Shown here: piece by piece, positions 61,101 to 64,000 of the stretch | How the letters are laid out: every line of letters begins with the position of its first letter | Position numbering within the stretch: position 1 is the stretch's first letter | NCBI GenBank assembly: GCA_914767715.1 | Contig: OU612075.1 | Location: 17,484,001-17,548,000, forward strand | Origin: Membranipora membranacea | Taxonomy: Eukaryota > Bryozoa > Gymnolaemata > Cheilostomatida > Membraniporidae | Direction of reading: 5' to 3' | DNA length: 64,000 bases | Program-made: the position numbers and the translations under genes | The notes under the pieces: generated by a model | The model's input: only the letters and a program-made list of their open reading frames with translations | What the model was told of the DNA's origin: nothing | Database searches by the model: none

Positions 61101-63173
61101 CTACAGTAAATCTACATAGATCCCAATACAGAAGCAAAAGAATCAATTTCATTGCATGTCTAATGGAGTAAAAGAAAAATTGTGCCTAGTAACACCACAT
61201 TCTAAATGAAACGGCTCTGTAAATTGGCTTTTATACCTGCGCGTAGAAAAAAAAAAGAGTATGTTGAATGTGTATATGGTCGAAAGAGATGTAAAAAAAC
61301 TTATCTCTATCCTCATTATCATATACTAAATTTACAACATGAGATTTAACCTTGACGTCCTGATTGTCACAAACCTCAATAAAATGCATGAGTCAAGACT
61401 TGGCTTTCGAAAAAAAAGTTTGTAATAATCCAGAGGTATTTGTCATATTATTCTAGAAAATAGTTTGGAAATATTTGTTACAAGTCACTACCTCTCAGTT
61501 TGTGAACCACATCGAACCCTAGACATCATCGAAATTGAATGAAGAAACTTTATGACTTGCACAGTGAAGGGGACGATTCTAAGCAGCTGAGCCACTAACT
61601 CTACTCTACTCTCACCAATTGCTCTAATAGAGCAACCCACAACTGAAATACAACTAACAGTCAAAAAGATATAGCGTGGCTTGAACTCTTTTGGTTACAT
61701 ATTTTGGCATTATGGCAATGGTATTTTGGGATATGGTATGTTGTCTCAGTTGGTATTATGTCCAATCCGGCGCTATATCCACTGGTATTTTGACACTACT
61801 GGCGTTTTGTACAACTGGTATTTTGGCATTGGTATAGTGTGCAGTGGTGTTATCACCTATGGTATTATGGCCATGGCATTATGGCTATGGCATTATGTCA
61901 CTGGCATTTTGGCCCAATGGCATTTTGTCAATGGCATTATGGCCGGGTACCTTTCAAAAACCCTCCATAAATCATCGAAATGCCAAATCTACCCGAATCA
62001 GGAGCATGTCCAGTAATGTCCTAGTAATAACTTAACAACCTATCCCCCCCTTCCCGCATGTTGGATTGTTCATGTTTGCCATCTACTGTAAAACCTCACC
62101 TATAAGTCACCGGACTTATAAGTGAATCACCCCCCTCAGAAAAAATAAAAATGTTCCAGTTATAAGACACCCCACAGCTATAAGACACCCCACAGCTATA
62201 AGACACCCCACAGCTATAAGACACCCCACAGCTATAAGACACCCCACAGCTATAAGACACCCCACAGCTATAAGACACCGTGTCTTATAAGTGAATCATA
62301 TCAGTAGTTGATGTTTGGAAGCTCTCCATCTTTGAATCAAGCGTCTATTAATGTTCAATTCCCTTGCAGTCTTGTCAAGGTTGTTATTCTTTTCAACTGT
62401 TCTCAATACTTCCAGTTTCTGCTGAATGGTGTATGAGGTTCTTGGCATGTTTTATTTATTTTGAAAGACTGTGAGAGAGATATGATATGCTGATTGTTGA
62501 AAAATTTGAATTTTGTGGCACAAATGAGTAGATTTGGGGAAAAACCTGCCATCATTGGGTTTTGAACTCACAACTTCATGATTACAAGGCACCATAGACC
62601 TACTAATAATATTATTAGTAGGTCTATGCAAGGCGCACACTTTACCACTGAGCTATTCAGCTTCGGTGATTGTAATTGGTTTTAGTCCAAGCTAAATATA
62701 AAAATGCTTCAAATGATAGCCGCGATCTATAGGTGAGGGATTACGGTATATGACACATGGGCAATTAAGCTTGGATATTAGCTGTGGCCATCAGCACCGT
62801 TGGCAGTACTGAACTACTGAAATTTCCCCTCACTGAAATTTGTGAACCAGACTTATATATCCAGATTATCGGCCAAAAGATTTATTTGAACTTATTTTAA
62901 TCTGAAAAAGTGTTTGTAGTTTATTTCTGAAAAGGAATCAGTTTGAAATGGCCTGATCTATTTCCGCCTTACTTACCTGTGTTAACTGGTTCAGTAGCTG
63001 AACTAACAGAATTGTTTATGAGTGCAGCCCAGGTGTTTAGCATATTATCGTCAAGCTGTGAATAGTTGCGCACATCAAATTCAGTTCCAGGGTACACCTC
63101 CAGCTCCTCAACTCTCAGAGATTTACGTACAGAACCAGCAAACTGTATCACAACTCGATTCCGTATTCCAATC
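28089..63173 (-). CDS. HERC2: HERC2 giant E3 ubiquitin ligase, C-terminal part, 46 exons
   Basis: Encodes the last 2,809 residues of HERC2 (human HERC2 is 4,834). HERC2 is a HECT-type ubiquitin ligase acting in the DNA-damage response and centrosome and protein turnover. All 46 exons have GT donors and AG acceptors and their phases agree throughout, giving one open frame of 8,431 bases. In residues of this fragment: UBA-like about 300-345; CPH 445-511; MIB/HERC2 about 515-587; ZZ 588-625; DOC/APC10 about 640-790; RLD2 propeller about 830-1220; linker with a beta-sandwich-like segment about 1580-1660; RLD3 about 1900-2280; HECT about 2400-2735 with catalytic Cys at residue 2705 (ESYTCFF, codon 29787-29789); acidic tail to 2809. 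This is the human domain order. The N-terminal propeller and cytochrome-b5 domain must lie beyond base 64000. The first exon seen starts inside a codon. I rate identity as certain and most exon edges as reliable. Confidence 0.97.
28865..29036 (-). CDS. HERC2: HERC2 exon ss, HECT end and acidic tail
   Basis: TDEYARIAL ends the HECT fold; a long Asp/Glu/Ser tail follows, encoded partly by GAT/GAA triplet runs. Confidence 0.95.
29505..29580 (-). mobile_element. tRNA-derived SINE fragment
   Basis: GCTGAGGGCTGGGACAATTA and TTCCCCAGTGGGTCTCGAAC match the better copy at 31563-31667. Box B is degenerate. HERC2 intron. Confidence 0.6.
29699..29840 (-). CDS. HERC2: HERC2 exon rr, HECT C-lobe with catalytic Cys
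   Basis: [20 protein letters not shown] contains the thioester Cys (codon 29787-29789). It ends YAIHFCKSI, one base into the Asp codon. Confidence 0.98.
30588..30758 (-). CDS. HERC2: HERC2 exon qq, HECT
   Basis: [20 protein letters not shown] and [12 protein letters not shown]. Phase 0 at both ends. Confidence 0.97.
31201..31348 (-). CDS. HERC2: HERC2 exon pp, HECT
   Basis: [20 protein letters not shown] and [20 protein letters not shown]. Confidence 0.97.
31549..31681 (-). mobile_element. Truncated tRNA-derived SINE with 14-bp target duplication
   Basis: A 105-bp insert (31563-31667) between perfect direct repeats TGATTGAGAATTTG (31549-31562, 31668-31681). On the minus strand it has the T-arm GTGGGTTCGAGTCCCAC (box B) but no box A, so it is 5'-truncated. 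HERC2 intron. Confidence 0.85.
31865..32027 (-). CDS. HERC2: HERC2 exon oo, HECT
   Basis: [20 protein letters not shown] and [13 protein letters not shown]. Confidence 0.96.
32426..32548 (-). CDS. HERC2: HERC2 exon nn, HECT
   Basis: [20 protein letters not shown] and [11 protein letters not shown]. Confidence 0.97.
32655..32740. mobile_element. Small hairpin MITE fragment
   Basis: TGCCTGCATTTAGAACTGCT and GGGAGCAACCTATAATGCAG are imperfect inverted halves. TAGAATGGGAGCAA and the flank match 54441-54476. Confidence 0.45.
33170..33368 (-). CDS. HERC2: HERC2 exon mm, HECT N-lobe
   Basis: [20 protein letters not shown] and [17 protein letters not shown]. Confidence 0.97.
33760..33915 (-). CDS. 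HERC2: HERC2 exon ll, HECT N-lobe start
   Basis: [25 protein letters not shown] and [13 protein letters not shown]. Confidence 0.96.
34446..34644 (-). CDS. HERC2: HERC2 exon kk, before HECT
   Basis: [20 protein letters not shown] and ELNRYQ. Confidence 0.95.
34944..35175 (+). mobile_element. tRNA-derived SINE, copy 1 (best preserved)
   Basis: The head (34944-35029) has box A TAGCTCAGTTGG, a perfect D stem (GCTC/GAGC) and a perfect T arm GTGGGTTCGAATCCCAC, but an abnormal anticodon arm. A non-tRNA body follows (CTGGGGTTTGGTTGGACCCC, GCAGATATTGCAGCC, TTCGGGATGTGGC). The body matches a second copy at 58909-59090. HERC2 intron 34645-35456. Confidence 0.85.
35457..35604 (-). CDS. HERC2: HERC2 exon jj, RLD3 end
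   Basis: [20 protein letters not shown] closes the propeller; [19 protein letters not shown] follows. Confidence 0.96.
35888..36123 (-). CDS. HERC2: HERC2 exon ii, RLD3
   Basis: [20 protein letters not shown] and [20 protein letters not shown]. Confidence 0.96.
36415..36550 (-). repeat. 20-bp minisatellite in HERC2 intron
   Basis: About six copies of TTTGAAGTGGGCAACTTCMT in intron 36124-36582. Confidence 0.88.
36583..36820 (-). CDS. HERC2: HERC2 exon hh, RLD3
   Basis: [20 protein letters not shown] and [19 protein letters not shown]; ends inside the Trp codon of ILFTW. Confidence 0.96.
37243..37439 (-). CDS. HERC2: HERC2 exon gg, RLD3
   Basis: [20 protein letters not shown] and [20 protein letters not shown]. 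Confidence 0.96.
38579..38790 (-). CDS. HERC2: HERC2 exon ff, RLD3
   Basis: [20 protein letters not shown] and [20 protein letters not shown]. Confidence 0.96.
39118..39284 (-). CDS. HERC2: HERC2 exon ee, RLD3 start
   Basis: [20 protein letters not shown] and [18 protein letters not shown]. Confidence 0.95.
39745..39889 (-). CDS. HERC2: HERC2 exon dd, before RLD3
   Basis: Ends [20 protein letters not shown] at the entrance to RLD3. Confidence 0.92.
40125..40183. repeat. (GACA)n microsatellite
   Basis: About 15 uninterrupted GACA units in HERC2 intron 39890-40232. Confidence 0.97.
40233..40385 (-). CDS. HERC2: HERC2 exon cc, linker
   Basis: [20 protein letters not shown] and [20 protein letters not shown]. 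Confidence 0.93.
40691..40895 (-). CDS. HERC2: HERC2 exon bb, linker
   Basis: [20 protein letters not shown] and [10 protein letters not shown]. Confidence 0.93.
41145..41240 (+). mobile_element. LINE 3'-end fragment in HERC2 intron
   Basis: TTTTATCACATG.ACAA, CTTAGAA and AAGCG.T.TATAAATAAAC.TTA match the end of the LINE at 59.4-60.1 kb, in the same order. Confidence 0.7.
41268..41446 (-). CDS. HERC2: HERC2 exon aa, linker
   Basis: [19 protein letters not shown] and [20 protein letters not shown]. Confidence 0.93.
41500..41562. repeat. Short hairpin repeat, copy 1
   Basis: TTTATTTGGCAGACATTATC ... GTGCCAAAG resembles 45546-45602. TTTGGCA/TGCCAAA form the ends. Intron 41447-41904. Confidence 0.5.
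41905..42077 (-). CDS. HERC2: HERC2 exon z, beta-sandwich-like segment
   Basis: [20 protein letters not shown] and [19 protein letters not shown], highly conserved in HERC2. Confidence 0.95.
42115..42300. repeat. Degenerate GATATGATAC-like repeat
   Basis: AT-rich run of TATGATACAATATATGATAT-type words in HERC2 intron 42078-42483. Confidence 0.6.
42484..42591 (-). CDS. HERC2: HERC2 exon y, beta-sandwich-like segment
   Basis: [20 protein letters not shown] and [14 protein letters not shown]. Confidence 0.93.
43207..43360 (-). CDS. HERC2: HERC2 exon x, linker
   Basis: [20 protein letters not shown] and [20 protein letters not shown]. Confidence 0.92.
43678..43881 (-). CDS. HERC2: HERC2 exon w, linker
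   Basis: [20 protein letters not shown] and [10 protein letters not shown], helical. Confidence 0.88.
44193..44402 (-). CDS. HERC2: HERC2 exon v, linker
   Basis: Disordered: [17 protein letters not shown] and an Ala/Pro-rich run; ends DLQNLQAY. Phase 0 at both ends. Confidence 0.8.
44726..44948 (-). CDS. HERC2: HERC2 exon u, linker
   Basis: [16 protein letters not shown] and a disordered Pro/Ser/Gln-rich stretch to LPADFE. The donor GTAGAA is a weak match to consensus, but the phase fits. Confidence 0.75.
45319..45484 (-). CDS. HERC2: HERC2 exon t, linker
   Basis: [20 protein letters not shown] and [12 protein letters not shown]. Confidence 0.88.
45540..45605. repeat. Short hairpin repeat, copy 2
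   Basis: TTTATTTGGCAAACTATATC ... GTGCCAAAT; partner of 41500-41562. Intron 45485-45905. Confidence 0.5.
45906..46131 (-). CDS. HERC2: HERC2 exon s, RLD2 end
   Basis: [20 protein letters not shown] and [16 protein letters not shown], then [18 protein letters not shown] of the linker. Confidence 0.95.
46230..46600 (+). repeat. Unclassified interspersed repeat, copy 2
   Basis: Partner of 12700-13010 in opposite orientation. A 15-bp minisatellite interrupts it. HERC2 intron 46132-46771. Confidence 0.6.
46495..46580 (+). repeat. 15-bp minisatellite
   Basis: Five to six copies of TATAATCTGCCCWAG with T and A alternating at one site, so the real unit is a 30-bp pair. Confidence 0.92.
46772..46916 (-). 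CDS. HERC2: HERC2 exon r, RLD2
   Basis: [20 protein letters not shown] and [17 protein letters not shown]. Confidence 0.95.
47357..47486 (-). CDS. HERC2: HERC2 exon q, RLD2
   Basis: [16 protein letters not shown] and [18 protein letters not shown]; ends inside the Trp codon. Confidence 0.94.
47934..48041 (-). CDS. HERC2: HERC2 exon p, RLD2
   Basis: [20 protein letters not shown] and [12 protein letters not shown]. Confidence 0.95.
48280..48473 (-). CDS. HERC2: HERC2 exon o, RLD2
   Basis: [20 protein letters not shown] and [19 protein letters not shown]. Confidence 0.96.
48940..49102 (-). CDS. HERC2: HERC2 exon n, RLD2
   Basis: [20 protein letters not shown] and [17 protein letters not shown], an RCC1 blade. 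Confidence 0.95.
49510..49993 (-). CDS. HERC2: HERC2 exon m, DOC end and RLD2 start
   Basis: The longest HERC2 exon here. It carries [20 protein letters not shown] (DOC end), an acidic/Ser linker, then the first RLD2 blade: [13 protein letters not shown] and [13 protein letters not shown]. Confidence 0.94.
50271..50477 (-). CDS. HERC2: HERC2 exon l, DOC domain
   Basis: [33 protein letters not shown] and LLQDIRE. Phase 0 at both ends. Confidence 0.94.
50490..50760. repeat. 18-bp minisatellite and TIR-like sequence in HERC2 intron
   Basis: Copies of GACTTATAAGTGTGTAGT (50664-50755) follow CCGTAAAACCTCA and CCAGACTTATAAATGA, which resemble the left end of the pogo-type MITE at 62086. Possibly a broken relative of it. 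Confidence 0.65.
50934..51160 (-). CDS. HERC2: HERC2 exon k, DOC domain start
   Basis: [20 protein letters not shown] and [10 protein letters not shown] open the DOC/APC10 beta-sandwich. Confidence 0.92.
51452..51588 (-). CDS. HERC2: HERC2 exon j, ZZ zinc finger
   Basis: Cys pairs CDSC, CQVC and CEAC (FCEAC), then a His pair (KHRSH), give the cross-brace ZZ pattern, which in human HERC2 binds SUMO and histone-tail-like ligands. Confidence 0.95.
51809..51838 (+). repeat. (ATG)n microsatellite
   Basis: Ten ATG triplets in HERC2 intron 51589-52092. Confidence 0.95.
52093..52321 (-). CDS. HERC2: HERC2 exon i, MIB/HERC2 domain
   Basis: [39 protein letters not shown] and [14 protein letters not shown] are the MIB/HERC2 signature. 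Confidence 0.95.
52708..52906 (-). CDS. HERC2: HERC2 exon h, CPH domain
   Basis: [32 protein letters not shown] and [12 protein letters not shown] match the CPH domain shared by CUL7, PARC and HERC2, which can bind the p53 tetramerisation domain. Confidence 0.93.
53311..53476 (-). CDS. HERC2: HERC2 exon g
   Basis: [16 protein letters not shown] and [15 protein letters not shown], leading into the CPH domain. Confidence 0.87.
53835..54485. mobile_element. MITE with ~110-bp imperfect inverted ends
   Basis: TTAAAGCATCCATGAAGTGA, TTTCTCCAGCTAATCAGCTT and CAAGCCCAA near 53837-53912 recur inverted at 54330-54412. Sequence after the right arm (GAATGGGAGCAATCTGAACT, GCAGGCAAATTGGATCAAAC) recurs near 32700 and 16591. 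HERC2 intron 53477-54515. Confidence 0.65.
54516..54711 (-). CDS. HERC2: HERC2 exon f, UBA second half and acidic linker
   Basis: [12 protein letters not shown] closes the UBA fold; [18 protein letters not shown] and a His-rich stretch follow. The donor GG|GTATAT was chosen because only it keeps the phase. Confidence 0.83.
55337..55442 (-). CDS. HERC2: HERC2 exon e, UBA first half
   Basis: [20 protein letters not shown] has the MGF loop of ubiquitin-associated domains. It ends one base into an Arg codon. Confidence 0.88.
55783..55980 (-). CDS. HERC2: HERC2 exon d
   Basis: [14 protein letters not shown] followed by a Ser/Thr-rich stretch and [10 protein letters not shown]. Phase 0 at both ends. 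Confidence 0.85.
56631..56825 (-). CDS. HERC2: HERC2 exon c
   Basis: Linker [18 protein letters not shown], then helix [16 protein letters not shown]. Phase 0 at both ends. Confidence 0.83.
57077..57354 (-). CDS. HERC2: HERC2 exon b
   Basis: Helical segment [33 protein letters not shown], then a Ser/Asp-rich linker. It follows a 5.6-kb repeat-filled intron; a missed small exon there cannot be excluded. Confidence 0.85.
58073..58860 (-). repeat. Minisatellite-like inverted arm, left (interrupted)
   Basis: Imperfect 15-20-bp words around AAAATGCCATTGGGACAAAA and ACATAATGTCATGGCCATAA. After removal of 58197-58680 it is the inverted counterpart of 61670-61950, at about 93% over the best 180 bp. 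Confidence 0.85.
58189..58680. mobile_element. hAT-type MITE with 8-bp target duplication
   Basis: A 476-bp element (58197-58672) with terminal inverted repeats CAGGGGTGCCCAACCT / AGGTTGGGCACCCCTG and subterminal CATGAGCCA / TGGCTCATG. It is bounded by perfect 8-bp repeats CCATAGGT. End sequence and duplication length are those of the hAT superfamily. No transposase is present. Confidence 0.95.
58909..59090 (+). mobile_element. tRNA-derived SINE, copy 2
   Basis: TAGGAGGTGGTTTAGCTGGT, CTCTGGGGTTTGTTGGGGCC, AGAAATTGCAGCCAAATATT and GTGGGATATGGC align with 34946-35160. Box B is decayed. Confidence 0.75.
59400..60078 (+). mobile_element. LINE C-terminal fragment and 3' UTR
   Basis: [20 protein letters not shown] and KLHLLPIR, then [20 protein letters not shown], are the RT C-terminal blocks of CR1/L2-type elements. 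It ends TAAATAAACATTATTATTAT, a short (TTA)n tail. Frames are broken. Confidence 0.75.
61670..61950 (+). repeat. Minisatellite-like inverted arm, right (uninterrupted)
   Basis: Reverse counterpart of 58073-58860. It shows the uninterrupted GTTATCACCTATGGTATTAT where the left arm carries the hAT-type MITE. Confidence 0.88.
62160..62280. repeat. 18-bp satellite inside the pogo-type MITE
   Basis: Six to seven copies of AGCTATAAGACACCCCAC, an amplification of the subterminal inverted repeat word. Confidence 0.95.
62296..62448 (-). pseudogene. pogo/Tigger transposase N-terminal fragment
   Basis: From ATG at 62446-62448: [20 protein letters not shown], then [18 protein letters not shown]. This is the helix-turn-helix DNA-binding start of CENP-B/pogo/Tigger transposases. 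It runs 50 codons to TGA at 62296-62298; the catalytic DDE part is deleted. Confidence 0.8.
62553..62665 (-). mobile_element. tRNA-like unit split by a perfect palindrome
   Basis: On the minus strand: box A TAGCTCAGTGGTAAAGTG and box B GAGTTCAAAACCC, as in a tRNA or SINE head. A 36-nt perfect palindrome (62593-62628) sits between them. Confidence 0.6.
62593..62628. repeat. 36-nt perfect palindrome
   Basis: CATAGACCTACTAATAAT followed by its exact reverse complement. Flanked by CAAGGCAC and CAAGGCGC, a 7-of-8 direct repeat. Confidence 0.95.
62977..63173 (-). CDS. HERC2: HERC2 exon a (first in window)
   Basis: Residues 1-65: [30 protein letters not shown]. It starts with the last base of a split codon after TTTTACAG, so earlier exons lie to the right. 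It ends PVNT|G before GTAAGT. Confidence 0.8.
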
Positions 63174-63703
63174 CTGTAAAATATGTAGCCAGGTTGTTCA
63201 AATCAGCATAATGTTGCCTTCCCTCCTGGGGGGGGGGGGGACATGTGGTACCAAAGGCTAAAGATTCTGTTATCAATCCTGAGTCACCAATTTCACTCAA
63301 AGAATCGATAGTCATCAAACACATTTCCTATCAACAAGCTTAATCTTGACAAATTGTTTTCAGGGGGTGTTTAACGGTTGGAAAACAGGATGACGGTATG
63401 TCAAAACTGAAGTTTTGGTATGTCCGTGCATGTTACCAAAAATCTGATTTTTTTGCTGACAGTGAGTTGTTGGGTATATAAAGGTTGGATCAGCAATCTT
63501 ATCTTCACAAACACAAGCCCTTGTAAGATACTCACACCAGCAAACACTACAATGTCTCTTACAATCCCATTACTTGTTTTAACACTATGTCTACTGTAAC
63601 CTGAATCAACAATACGTCATAATAACAATTTCTTCAACCCTGAAGAAGATTTTAACCATGATCCAATAATACACAGTACAACACAGACTCCAAGTCTTGA
63701 CAG
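63174..63703 (-). other. HERC2 intron continuing past the window
   Basis: A G run at about 63228-63240 and AT-rich sequence; no exon recognised. Confidence 0.5.
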
Positions 63704-64000
63704 AATCAGAGGTACCGGAAGGAGCCACATCGAAGAACTAACTACCACAGGCAACCCACTATTTGATGGTATCAGAGGTACCGGAAGGAGCCACATCGGA
63801 GAACTAACTACCACAGGCAACCCATTATTTGATGGTATCATAGGTACGAGAAGGAGCCACATCGGAGAACCAACTACCACAGGCAACCCACTATTTGATG
63901 GTATCAGAGGTACCGGAAGGAGCCACATCGGAGAACCAACTACCACAGGCAACCCACTATTTGATGGTATCAGAGGTACCGGAAGGAGCCACATCGGAGA
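63704..64000. repeat. 66-bp minisatellite running off the window
   Basis: Unit starts (GGTACCGGAAGGAGCCACAT) at 63711, 63777, 63843, 63909 and 63975, an exact 66-bp period with few differences. Because 66 is a multiple of three, the minus strand stays open with a 22-residue repeat, but nothing supports a gene. Confidence 0.95.

Larger units (their letters stand above)
62084..62748 (-). mobile_element. pogo/Tigger-type MITE with TA duplication
   Basis: The ends CTGTAAAACCTCACCTATAA (62086) and, inverted, CCGTAATCCCTCACCTATAG (to 62746) match well and are flanked by TA. It keeps a start fragment of a transposase (62296-62448). The left end is expanded by an 18-bp repeat, and a tRNA-like unit lies inside. 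Confidence 0.85.
57355..62976 (-). other. 5.6-kb HERC2 intron packed with insertions
   Basis: Contains, left to right: a minisatellite arm with hAT-type MITE, a SINE, a LINE 3' part, the inverted second arm, and a pogo-type MITE with a split tRNA-like unit. The stretches 57355-58070 and 60080-61665 show nothing I recognise. Confidence 0.75.

Noticed and set aside
62096-62280. Cys/Tyr repeat frame (SYSCGV)n
   Set aside because: Product of the 18-bp satellite in the pogo-type MITE.
62160-62280. CRISPR-like regular repeat
   Set aside because: Units are directly adjacent without spacers and sit in an animal gene intron.

Overview
This window is nuclear DNA from an animal, most likely a non-vertebrate. 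The genes are split by GT-AG introns of a few hundred bases up to 5.6 kb. The DNA is AT-rich and carries decayed non-LTR retrotransposons, tRNA-derived SINEs, hAT-type and pogo/Tigger-type non-autonomous DNA transposons, foldback elements and many micro- and minisatellites. I cannot name the species or phylum from sequence alone.

The right-hand 35 kb (28.1-63.2 kb, minus strand) is one gene: the C-terminal ~2,800 residues of the giant E3 ubiquitin ligase HERC2. I traced 46 consecutive exons with consistent GT/AG boundaries and unbroken phase. In order they give a UBA-like segment, CPH domain, MIB/HERC2 domain, ZZ zinc finger, DOC/APC10 domain, second RCC1 propeller (RLD2), a long linker with a beta-sandwich-like segment, third propeller (RLD3) and HECT domain with its catalytic cysteine, ending in an expanded acidic tail. 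The 5' half of the gene lies beyond base 64000.

The left-hand 28 kb holds three smaller genes among repeats. A complete three-exon vitelline membrane outer layer protein 1 (VMO1) homologue is on the plus strand (5.0-6.3 kb). A secreted CUB-like plus 11-thrombospondin-repeat protein is on the minus strand (7.4-14.3 kb); one exon carries an in-frame TAG next to a second usable acceptor. A two-exon secreted protein of unknown function, perhaps beta-propeller-like, is on the minus strand (18.8-20.0 kb). All three look extracellular; nothing ties them functionally to HERC2.

Mobile DNA: broken non-LTR reverse-transcriptase remnants lie at 0-0.8, 1.9-2.6, 2.6-3.4, 21.3-24.0, 26.2-26.9 and 59.4-60.1 kb. 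The HERC2 intron at 57.4-63.0 kb is a nest of insertions: an inverted pair of minisatellite arms, one arm broken by a hAT-type MITE with a perfect 8-bp target duplication (the other arm is the empty site), a SINE, and a pogo-type MITE still encoding the start of a transposase. A foldback element occurs at 16.6 and 18.1 kb with 9-bp target duplications. No prokaryotic-style features were found.
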